Origin: Symploca sp. SIO2C1
Lineage (GTDB): Bacteria > Cyanobacteriota > Cyanobacteriia > Cyanobacteriales > Coleofasciculaceae
Direction: 5' to 3'
DNA: 32,863 nt
Assembly: GCA_010692635.1 (NCBI GenBank)
Contig: JAAHGL010000073.1
Span: forward strand, 1 to 32,863
Under the pieces are notes generated by a model, which saw only the letters and a list, made by a program, of their open reading frames with translations, ran no database searches and was not told where the DNA came from. Shown piece after piece: positions 1 to 7,622 of this stretch. The position numbers were made by a program, and so were the translations under genes. Every line of letters starts with the position of its first letter. Within the stretch, counting starts at the first letter, position 1.

Positions 1-18
1 GGTATAGATGTTATCATT

Positions 19-69
19 GTTCTCTATTTTAACAGAGAACGAAGTAACTGAAGCAATTAGAGTTACTTT
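19..69 (+). terminator. two consecutive hairpins, possible terminator
   Basis: The first hairpin pairs GTTCTCT (19-25) with AGAGAAC (34-40) around an 8-base loop. The second pairs AAGTAACT (42-49) with AGTTACTT (61-68) and runs into a short T stretch. This could end a gene lying left of the window. The T-run is weak, so the terminator role is tentative. Confidence 0.35.
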
Positions 70-121
70 TACCCTGGTTAAATGAACGAGGTTTTGAATT
101 TTGTTTTTTGAGGTGCAAGAT

Positions 122-208
122 CTGAGTAATACTAGTTTTGTCTCAACAGCAGGTAATGTTGCCAGTTAGATCATCCAAAAGTACATTGAAGCTCAAGGGA
201 AAGACTGA
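122..208 (+). pseudogene. decayed IS200/IS605-type TnpA C-terminal tail
   Basis: Translation in the frame starting at 122 gives LSNTSFVSTAGNVAS, a stop codon (167-169), then IIQKYIEAQGKD and a second stop (206-208). This matches from memory the C-terminal end of Y1 transposases of the IS200/IS605 family, which typically read like SYFVSTAGN...VIxxYIExQ. The catalytic HUH and tyrosine regions are not recognisable upstream, and an in-frame stop breaks the tail, so this is a relic. The hairpins just downstream (210-256) fit the right end of such an element. It could be a chance resemblance, but two separate motif blocks in one frame make that less likely. Confidence 0.5.
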
Positions 209-209
209 C

Positions 210-256
210 GGCACTTAAAAGTGCCTGCGCTACATCCCACCCTTAAAAGAGGTGGG
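210..256 (+). repeat. paired hairpins, probable right end of the IS200/IS605-like relic
   Basis: GGCACTT (210-216) pairs with AAGTGCC (219-225), and CCCACC (236-241) pairs with GGTGGG (251-256). IS200/IS605 elements carry subterminal imperfect palindromes instead of terminal inverted repeats, and these two lie just after the transposase-like tail. The exact element end cannot be fixed from one copy. Confidence 0.4.
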
Positions 257-799
257 CTTTGCTTGTTGTTCTGTAACTTTTAAGAAATAAGGGAATAGGG
301 AGCAGGGAGCAGTGAGGAACTTTCTCTTCTGTTAGCTGTCAAATTGAAGCAAGGGAGAGTGCTTGGGATTATAACGCTGCCGTAATTAGGTTGCACAGTT
401 CCCACGGTGGGGTAAATAATCCCCATCCTGCTTTGTTCCCTGTTTCCTGTCGAAGTTTACCTTTTTTATGCTGACAAACTTAATTTACTACCATTGTCGT
501 AAAATAGAGTTAAGGATATATAGGGAATCTAGCACAGCAATTAGTTTGTGGGAGGAGGGCTTCTTATTTCAAGGAGAGGTAATTATCCATTATCCATTGT
601 TCATTATCAATTTTTGAATACCCTCATTTATAGATAATAATTTTTCTCACTATCAAATGTGATGAATATTATTAATCTACCATTATAGCATTCTCAAGGG
701 AAATACGACATCTATTCTTTACAAAACTCTGACAAAATCCTCCTGATGACAGACTAGATACAAGAATAGTGGTGAGTAAATATACGGAATAAGTTCTCA
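257..799. other. non-coding stretch with short heptamer-type repeats
   Basis: No convincing gene is seen. The stretch holds a few GGGAGCA-like units near 290-316 and ATTATCC-like units near 575-607, both typical of cyanobacterial short tandem repeats. The region just before 800 is AT-rich and could hold a promoter, but no -35/-10 pair with standard spacing is convincing. Confidence 0.5.
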
Positions 800-1081
800 A
801 TGTCACACTTAGCTAGAATTAATCTTAAACAGAAGAAAAAACAACTACTTAGTATGAGTATAACCTTACCTATGCTCATATTTGGAGTAAGTCAAAGTGT
901 GACAACTTCTGAACTCATAAATCGGGACGACTTTCTGTTATCTAAACCATCTATCACACGAACAGTTAGTAATTCCCAAGCTAAACTCAATAGTAACACA
1001 TCTGAACCACTTTACCTGGCAGCAAGGGGTAACACAACCAAGAAATGCAATTGGCTAGGTATATGCGATCAAGAGCAATGA
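800..1081 (+). CDS. small hypothetical protein, possibly secreted (93 aa)
   Basis: No family is recognised. The product starts with a basic stretch (KQKKKQ, about residues 10-15) followed by a hydrophobic segment (about 17-33, MSITLPMLIFGVSQSV), as in a Sec signal peptide, though the cleavage site is weak. The middle is rich in Ser, Thr and Asn. The C-terminus, KKCNWLGICDQEQ, carries two Cys four residues apart. ATG at 800 has no clear Shine-Dalgarno; Met18 at 851 is an alternative start. It lies 86 bases upstream of the ATPase/WD40 pair on the same strand, so co-transcription is possible. It could be a spurious ORF; the signal-like N-terminus is the main argument that it is real. Confidence 0.4.
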   Translation: MSHLARINLKQKKKQLLSMSITLPMLIFGVSQSVTTSELINRDDFLLSKPSITRTVSNSQAKLNSNTSEPLYLAARGNTTKKCNWLGICDQEQ

Positions 1082-1167
1082 TCAGGTATTTTTTTCTAGT
1101 CAGAGTTTTTTTGTGGTCAACTAATTCAGGTGTGTTTAACTAAAATAAAGAAGGATAATCATTTTTT

Positions 1168-2481
1168 ATGACCTTAGATCTACCAAGATTTTATAAGGCT
1201 TGTAATCCCAGTCAGCCTTTAAAAGACCAGCAATATTACATTGATTTTTCTTCCATTAGAGGCAATAAAATTATTAGGTCCCTTAAGCGTCGGATTGCCC
1301 TAATTTCACCTGATGAGCCGACTTGCCAGTTGTTTACTGGTCATATTGGCTGTGGTAAGTCTACCGAATTGCTCCGGCTCAAATCAGACTTGGAGCAAGA
1401 GGGATTCCATGTAGTTTATTTTGAGTCATCTCAAGATCTGGACATGGCGGATGTTGATGTGACAGATATTTTACTGAGTATTGCTGGTCAGGTTAGTGAA
1501 AGTCTAGAAGCAATTAACATTCGGTTGCATCCGGGGTATTTTGCTAATCTCTTTGGCGAGATTGCTGATTTTTTGCAAACACCGATAGAACTTGGCGCTG
1601 AAGCAGAACTATCTATTGGTATTGGCAAAATCACTGCTAGAACGAAAGAAGCTCCTAAACTCCGACGCCGATTAAGGGAGTACCTAGAACCACGTACCAG
1701 TGGAATTTTACAGTCAATTAATAAAGAACTCTTAGGCAAAGCCAATACTACTTTGAAGCGACGAGGTAAAGCTGGATTAGTAGTTATTGTGGATAATTTG
1801 GATCGGGTGGATTTTCGTCCTCTACCCTCCGGGCGATCGCAACAAGAATATCTATTTATTGATCGGGGTGATCAACTACGCAGACTCAATTGCCACGTTG
1901 TTTATACGATTCCCCTAGGGTTAACTTTCTCCAATGATTGTGAAATTCTCAAAGATCGTTTAGGAGGCGGAGTTCCCCCCAAAGTTTTGCCGATGGTGCC
2001 GGTAAAACAGCGAAATGGAGAGGAACACACAGAAGGAATGGCTCTGCTGCGGCAAATGGTACTTGTAAGAGCCTTTCCTAATGAAACTCCCGAAAAACGA
2101 CTAGAGTTAATTCCAGAAGTATTTGATAGTGGCGAAACCCTAGATCGTCTCTGTCAAATCAGTGGCGGTCATCTGCGGAACTTGCTAGGGTTATTATTAG
2201 GCTGTGTTATGCAAGACGATCCACCCTTCTCTCGAGATAGTTTAGAAGAGGTGATTCGAGAGCGCCGAGATTACTTACTTTCATCGATCGACGATGATGA
2301 GTGGGAGTTACTGTTTCAGGTAATGAAAGAGCAAACTGTCAGAGGAGAAACCGAACAAATGATTCTGTTGCGCAGTATGTTTGTCTTTGAATACCGCGAT
2401 CGCGAGGGGCAGTGGTTTGATATTAACCCGGTTTTAGCAGAATCGCCAAAATTTAAATCATGGTCGAATCCAAACAACTAG
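1168..2481 (+). CDS. P-loop ATPase (AAA/STAND type), partner of the downstream WD40 protein
   Basis: A 437-residue ATPase. Walker A is GHIGCGKST (residues 58-66) and a Walker B-like strand is VVIVDNLDRVD (205-215). SGGHLRNLLGLL, roughly 80 residues before the C-terminus, resembles the sensor-2 region of AAA/STAND ATPases. No membrane segment or recognisable effector (nuclease, TIR, protease) is visible. ATG 1168 is preceded by AAGGA (1151-1155), a slightly distant ribosome-binding site. Its 3' end overlaps the next gene by 22 bases, which suggests translational coupling and a joint role. The likely role is an ATP-dependent switch working with the large STAND/WD40 protein. What it senses or acts on cannot be told from the sequence. 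Confidence 0.85.
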   Translation: MTLDLPRFYKACNPSQPLKDQQYYIDFSSIRGNKIIRSLKRRIALISPDEPTCQLFTGHIGCGKSTELLRLKSDLEQEGFHVVYFESSQDLDMADVDVTDILLSIAGQVSESLEAINIRLHPGYFANLFGEIADFLQTPIELGAEAELSIGIGKITARTKEAPKLRRRLREYLEPRTSGILQSINKELLGKANTTLKRRGKAGLVVIVDNLDRVDFRPLPSGRSQQEYLFIDRGDQLRRLNCHVVYTIPLGLTFSNDCEILKDRLGGGVPPKVLPMVPVKQRNGEEHTEGMALLRQMVLVRAFPNETPEKRLELIPEVFDSGETLDRLCQISGGHLRNLLGLLLGCVMQDDPPFSRDSLEEVIRERRDYLLSSIDDDEWELLFQVMKEQTVRGETEQMILLRSMFVFEYRDREGQWFDINPVLAESPKFKSWSNPNN

Positions 2482-5400
2482 CAGATATCGCAGTATACAA
2501 CCAACGTTCCTTAAAAGCCCTTGATCGAGCTCTGTTTTTCTCCCAAGGGGAGTTTTCTCTAGTGTTAGTGCGTTGCAACTATCAACGTCTGCAACAGCGC
2601 GTCTTACTTCAGTTACGTCAACTTGCGAAGGAGCGCTATACCATTCGAGAGTTAGAACTATCATCATCAGCTACTACTCTCTACACCACCATTCAAAACT
2701 ACGAGCACAGAACCGCCTGTACTCCAGGCTTATCTCATCCTGCTCTGATCATTTTCGGTTTGGAGTCGGTGAATGATCTCGAAGACTTGTTAACTTCCAG
2801 CAATCAAGTGCGGGATGAATTTCGCAAGCGGTTGCCCTTCCCATTAGTATTGTGGGTAAATGATGAGGTGCTGCAAAAGTTGGTGCGGTTTGCTCCAGAT
2901 TTTGCTAGTTGGGCCGCTGCACCAATTAAATTTGAAATTACGACTAATGAGTTAATCGATTTACTGCGGCAAAAGGCAGATGCTCTGTTTACAACTTTAT
3001 TGCGTCCCAGTAACCAGAGAAATAGTTCGTGGTGCGTTTCTACTGAGTATTCCAACTTAAATTTGATCGCCGATCACCGCTCTCGTTTTGAACTTAATGC
3101 AGCTCGGCAGGATTTACAACGTCGTCAAAAATTAATTGGTCCTCAGCTCAGAGCTAGTCTAGAATTTTTACTTGGTCAATATGATCATGCTCATGACCTG
3201 ATTGATTCTGCTTTAGACCGTTACCAACAAAGTTTGAATTTTTGGCGAGCTAGCCAAAATTTAGAGGGACAGGGACTTCTGCTACTATATATAGGCTGGT
3301 GTCATTGCCGCAAAGCTGATTTGCATCGCTCTCATAGACTCCGTCACTGGCAACAGGCAACCCGTTATCTCGAACAAGCTATTGATGCTTTTGAGCAAGC
3401 TCAGCGTCAAGATATAGTAGCTCAGTTTATTACTCAACTAGCGGAGCTATGGCAATACCTAGAAGCGTGGGACAATTTACGGCTTTTAGCTCAAACATCT
3501 CTCAACTTACATCAAATTCATGGCTCACAGCTGCAACTAGCTCAAGATTACGGCTTTTTAGCTGAGGTAGCAATTAAGCACTCAAAGTGGACAGATGCCA
3601 AAGATCAAGCTCTCAAGGCTCTTTCTCTCTTAAGAAATGTTATAGAAGCTCAGGATCCCGAAAGACACGGAGACACGGAGGATAAGGAAGATATTCCCAA
3701 TTCCCAATTCCCAATTCCCAATTCTCAAACAACAAACAACAATTCCCACGAATTTTTATTAGCTCAGTTATATCAGCTATTTTTGGTAAAATCCCAGCAG
3801 CAACTGGGTCTGCAAGTAGATGCTCGTCAGCGGCTGTCTCAAGCTTGTCAGGAGCTGCAACAAGCTATTGAGTTAAGTGATTATTATTCTCGGGTTCAGC
3901 GTTATCTTTACTTATTAGAAAGCTTGCGTAAGCTTTACTTTGAGCAAAAGTGTTACTTAGAGGCATTTCGCCTCAAGCAAGAACAACGTTTGGTAGAGCA
4001 ACTCTATGGCTTCCGAGCTTTCATTGGTGCTAATCGCCTACAGCCTCAGCACCAAATGACTAACCAACCAATAGCAGCTCAAGAGCAGCAACAGATTATT
4101 GCGCGAGAAATTGCGGCTTCTGGACGTCAACAAGATGTGCATCGTTTAATTGAACGCTTGAGCCGTGCCCATCATAAACTAACAGTAATTCATGGTCAGT
4201 CAGGAGTAGGCAAAAGTTCCATTGTTTCTGCGGGATTAATACCTGCCCTCAAAAATCGAACTTTGGGCGATCGCATTGCTTTGCCAGTAGTGGTGCAGGT
4301 TTATACTGATTGGGTGAGGGAGTTGGGTAAATGTTTAGTAAAAGCTCTCCTAGAGTTTGGCTCTAATGACAGAGAAGAACTGCTTAATTTAGATTTAAAA
4401 GCAAATCAAATTAATCAACACCAAATTAGAGTTATCCTAGAACAGTTGCAGCGCAACGCAGAAGGCAACTTCTTGACAATTTTAATTTTCGATCAATTTG
4501 AAGAGTTTTTCCTTAATTATACCAATCAATCTCAAAGAATTTTATTTTATGAATTCCTGAGAGCTTGTTTAAATTTGCCATTTGTTAAAGTAATTTTAAC
4601 AGTACGAAATGAATCACTCCACTATCTATTAGAGATTGAACAGTTCAATCTTGAGGTAATTGAAAACAATATTCTTGACCAAAAGATTCGTTATCCTTTA
4701 GATAACTTTTTGTTGTCAGATGCCCGTGCCGTAATTCACAACCTAACAGAACGGGCTCATTTTTATTTAGAACCAGATTTAATTGATGAATTGGTTAGAG
4801 ATCTGGCAGGAGAAATGTCAGTAATACGTCCCATTGAGTTGCAGGTGGTAGGAGCACAGCTACAGTCAGAGAATATCACCACCTTAGCTCAGTATCAGGA
4901 ACATGGTCCCAAGGCAAAACTAGTAGAGCGATTTTTAGAGAAGGTAATTAAAGACTGTGGACCAGAAAATGAAGAGTCAGCTTGGCTAGTCCTTTATTTA
5001 CTCACTGATGAACATCACAACCGTCCCCTGAAAACTCGTAATGATTTGGCAGAAATATCAGGAATTGAATCCCAAAAATTAGATTTAATTCTAGAAATAT
5101 TAGAAAAATCTGGCTTAGTATTCCTCTTATTTTCAGAAATTCCTGATTATCACTATTATCAATTAGTTCATGATTATCTAGTAGAATTCATCCGTCAAAA
5201 GCAATCCAGCAGTGAAGCAGAATTACGCTTAGCAATAGAAGAGCTGCGCAAAACAGAAAAACAACTTCGTGCTGAATTGAGGGAAAAAGAACTCAAAGCA
5301 CAACTAGCCAAAGCAACAGCTCAACAAAAAAAACTTACGGAACAGCTCAATCAAGTTCTCCAACAAAGATTGCGAGAAGAACGTATTCGGGCAGTAGTGT

Positions 5401-7538
5401 TGGCGTTATTAACGGTCATATCTGGGATCTTGGGAGCATGGGCCTTAATCGGTGAAGATAATTCCCGGTTGGTTGCTTCGAGCGCTTCCTCAGAAGCTTT
5501 GCTGGCATCCAACAGTACCTTTGATGCCCTACTCACCAGTTTACCTGCAGGTAAACGACTACAGGGGTCATGGTGGGCAACACCTGAAGCTCGGACACGA
5601 GTAGTAACAACCCTGCAGCAGGCAGTTTATAGTGTTAGAGAACGCAACCGTCTTACAGGGCATACCGATTGGGTTAGTAGTGTTAGTTTTAGCCCAGATG
5701 GTGAGCTTATTGCTTCAGGAAGCAGAGACAGCAGCATTAAACTCTGGAGGAAAGATGGTAGCTGGTTCCAAGATCTTCCAGGACATCAAGCGGGAGTCTA
5801 TAGTGTTAGCTTCAGTCCAGATGGCAAGATGATTGCTAGTGCTGGTGCTGATAAGCAAGTCAAACTTTGGAAGCGTGATGAAAGTACGGGTTTGTTTGAA
5901 ACTGTCCCCTACAAAACCCTAACAGGGCATAGGAAACCAGTGAATAGCGTCAGTTTTAGTGCTGACGGTAAGACCCTTGCTTCAGCAAGTAGGGACAACA
6001 CCATCAAGCTTTGGACTAAAGACGGTGAATTGCTCAAAACTCTAACAGGGCATCAAAATTTTGTCTTAGATGTGAGTTTTAGCCCAGATGGTGAGTTTAT
6101 TGCCTCAGCAAGTAGGGACAAAACCATCAAACTTTGGACTAAAGACGGTGAATTGCTCAAAACTCTAACCGAGCATAGGAAAGCTGTGACTAGTGTAAGC
6201 TTTAGTGCTGATAGTCAGATGCTTGCTAGTGCTAGTGCTGACAATACCATTAAACTCTGGAGACAAGATGGTGAACTCATCGATACTTTCAAGGGTCATA
6301 GTAAACTAGTACTGAGTGTGAACTTCAGTCCTGACAGCAAGATTCTTGCTAGTGCTAGCGACGATAATACAGTCAGGCTCTGGCACTTAGATGGAACAGA
6401 AAAAACTGAAACTCTCAATGGCCATGGAAATTTTGTTCAGGATGTGAGCTTTAGCCCAGATGGCAAAACTCTTGCTAGTGCTAGTGCAGATAACACCATC
6501 AAAATCTGGAATACCCAGAGTATGCCTCAAGATATCAAGGGTCATAGTGAAGCAGTTAGTGGTGTGAGTTTTAGTCCTGATGGTAAGACTATTGCCACTG
6601 CTAGTGAAGATAAAACCATTAAACTCTGGAATCGTGATGACCGTACATTGCTGCAAGCGATCGCACAAGCTCATAGTGAACCGATACTGAGTGTGAGTTT
6701 TAGTCCTGATGGTAAGACTATTGCCACTGCTAGTGAAGACAAAACAGTGAAACTCTGGAAGCGCAATGGTGATAAGTTTGAAACTCAGCCAGAAAAAATC
6801 TTAGAGGGACATACAGAACCAGTCAATAGTATAAGTTTCAGCCAAGACGGCAAACTGCTGGTTTCTGCGAGTGATGACACAACGGTGAAAGTTTGGCAAC
6901 AAGATGGCACTCTAGTTCAAACATTGCAAGGTCATAAGGATTTAGTTTGGGGCGCTAGTTTCAGCCCAGATGGAAAGTTGATTGCCACTGCTAGCGAAGA
7001 CAAAACAGTGAAACTCTGGAAGCGCAATGGTACAGATGGGTGGGAAAGTCAACCCGACAAAACTTTAGCTAAGAAGCATAATGCTTCAGTTAACTGGGTA
7101 ACTTTTTCTCCTAATGGCAAATTAATTGCTTCTGCTAACGATAATGGCACGGTAAACCTCTGGGAGAGAAACGGCAAGTTTATTCGGAACCTAAAAGGAC
7201 ACAATGGTAGAGTTAATTGGGTAACTTTCTCTCCTAATGGGAACAAGATTGCATCTGGAAGTGATGATAGAACAGTGAAACTCTGGGGTAAAGCTGGTAA
7301 CTTAATTACTACCTTAGAAGGTCACAAGAAAGCAGTTTATGGAGTGAGTTTCAGTCCAGATACAGATAGTAAAGATGATAAGTGGTTAGCCTCTGCTAGT
7401 GAAGATGGAACAGTGATTGTGCGGAATTTGAATCTAGATCAGCTCTTGGAAATTGGTTGTCACTGGTTGGCAGATTATCATCAGAATAACAGCGATTCTC
7501 CAAGCAATCGTGCTTGTCCAGCTCAAATTTCTGATTGA
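2460..7538 (+). CDS. multidomain STAND NTPase with 14 WD40 repeats and one transmembrane helix
   Basis: 1692 residues. Residues ~1-175 resemble a second NTPase fold without a Walker A lysine; LIIFGLE may be its degenerate Walker B strand. Residues ~200-520 are helical, TPR-like. The intact NTPase has Walker A GQSGVGKSS (579-587) and Walker B ILIFDQFEEFF (about 674-684), as in nSTAND ATPases, followed by a winged-helix-like part. A charged coiled coil (~918-975) leads to a transmembrane helix (978-998). From L1065 there are 14 WD40 units, enough for two seven-bladed propellers, and a tail with CHWLADYHQNN, a common ending in cyanobacterial WD40 proteins. ATG 2460 lies inside the previous gene with no clear ribosome-binding site, so it is probably coupled. 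If the NTPase is cytoplasmic, the propellers would be across the membrane. Residues 399-431 come from an inserted repeat. The ligand and output are unknown. Confidence 0.85.
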   Translation: MVESKQLADIAVYNQRSLKALDRALFFSQGEFSLVLVRCNYQRLQQRVLLQLRQLAKERYTIRELELSSSATTLYTTIQNYEHRTACTPGLSHPALIIFGLESVNDLEDLLTSSNQVRDEFRKRLPFPLVLWVNDEVLQKLVRFAPDFASWAAAPIKFEITTNELIDLLRQKADALFTTLLRPSNQRNSSWCVSTEYSNLNLIADHRSRFELNAARQDLQRRQKLIGPQLRASLEFLLGQYDHAHDLIDSALDRYQQSLNFWRASQNLEGQGLLLLYIGWCHCRKADLHRSHRLRHWQQATRYLEQAIDAFEQAQRQDIVAQFITQLAELWQYLEAWDNLRLLAQTSLNLHQIHGSQLQLAQDYGFLAEVAIKHSKWTDAKDQALKALSLLRNVIEAQDPERHGDTEDKEDIPNSQFPIPNSQTTNNNSHEFLLAQLYQLFLVKSQQQLGLQVDARQRLSQACQELQQAIELSDYYSRVQRYLYLLESLRKLYFEQKCYLEAFRLKQEQRLVEQLYGFRAFIGANRLQPQHQMTNQPIAAQEQQQIIAREIAASGRQQDVHRLIERLSRAHHKLTVIHGQSGVGKSSIVSAGLIPALKNRTLGDRIALPVVVQVYTDWVRELGKCLVKALLEFGSNDREELLNLDLKANQINQHQIRVILEQLQRNAEGNFLTILIFDQFEEFFLNYTNQSQRILFYEFLRACLNLPFVKVILTVRNESLHYLLEIEQFNLEVIENNILDQKIRYPLDNFLLSDARAVIHNLTERAHFYLEPDLIDELVRDLAGEMSVIRPIELQVVGAQLQSENITTLAQYQEHGPKAKLVERFLEKVIKDCGPENEESAWLVLYLLTDEHHNRPLKTRNDLAEISGIESQKLDLILEILEKSGLVFLLFSEIPDYHYYQLVHDYLVEFIRQKQSSSEAELRLAIEELRKTEKQLRAELREKELKAQLAKATAQQKKLTEQLNQVLQQRLREERIRAVVLALLTVISGILGAWALIGEDNSRLVASSASSEALLASNSTFDALLTSLPAGKRLQGSWWATPEARTRVVTTLQQAVYSVRERNRLTGHTDWVSSVSFSPDGELIASGSRDSSIKLWRKDGSWFQDLPGHQAGVYSVSFSPDGKMIASAGADKQVKLWKRDESTGLFETVPYKTLTGHRKPVNSVSFSADGKTLASASRDNTIKLWTKDGELLKTLTGHQNFVLDVSFSPDGEFIASASRDKTIKLWTKDGELLKTLTEHRKAVTSVSFSADSQMLASASADNTIKLWRQDGELIDTFKGHSKLVLSVNFSPDSKILASASDDNTVRLWHLDGTEKTETLNGHGNFVQDVSFSPDGKTLASASADNTIKIWNTQSMPQDIKGHSEAVSGVSFSPDGKTIATASEDKTIKLWNRDDRTLLQAIAQAHSEPILSVSFSPDGKTIATASEDKTVKLWKRNGDKFETQPEKILEGHTEPVNSISFSQDGKLLVSASDDTTVKVWQQDGTLVQTLQGHKDLVWGASFSPDGKLIATASEDKTVKLWKRNGTDGWESQPDKTLAKKHNASVNWVTFSPNGKLIASANDNGTVNLWERNGKFIRNLKGHNGRVNWVTFSPNGNKIASGSDDRTVKLWGKAGNLITTLEGHKKAVYGVSFSPDTDSKDDKWLASASEDGTVIVRNLNLDQLLEIGCHWLADYHQNNSDSPSNRACPAQISD
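3651..3750 (+). repeat. short repeats inserted in frame in the WD40 gene
   Basis: The DNA reads AGACACGGAGACACGGAG (3663-3680), then four tandem TTCCCAA heptamers (3694-3721), then AAC-rich sequence. These are the sort of repeats normally found between cyanobacterial genes. Here they are translated as DPERHGDTEDKED, then IPNSQFP-type units that recur every 21 bases (three heptamers), then TTNNNS. They interrupt the helical region at residues about 399-431, keep the reading frame, and probably form a surface loop. Confidence 0.75.
5652..7430 (+). repeat. 14 tandem WD40 blade repeats with recent internal duplications
   Basis: Fourteen units of about 41-48 residues share the core GH...V..VSFSPDGK..ASAS.D.T.KLW. 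Some are almost identical as DNA: 5982-6046 and 6105-6169 differ at 2 of 65 bases; 6562-6610 and 6691-6739 are identical over 49 bases; 6720-6769 and 6981-7030 differ at one base. This points to recent blade duplication or gene conversion. Confidence 0.85.
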
Positions 7539-7539
7539 A

Positions 7540-7615
7540 TCTTTTAAGAAACACGCTCAAAGCTAATGGCTAATGGCTAATGGCTAATAGCTCATCTTTC
7601 AAGAAACACATTCAA
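7540..7615. repeat. GCTAATG heptamer array between two 21-bp direct repeats
   Basis: Four GCTAATG-type heptamers (7562-7589) lie between two 21-base direct repeats (7540-7560 and 7595-7615) that match at 18 positions and share AAGAAACAC. The array fills the gap between the convergent WD40 gene and dioxygenase gene. No hairpin terminator is obvious. Confidence 0.75.
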
Positions 7616-7622
7616 CAAAAAC

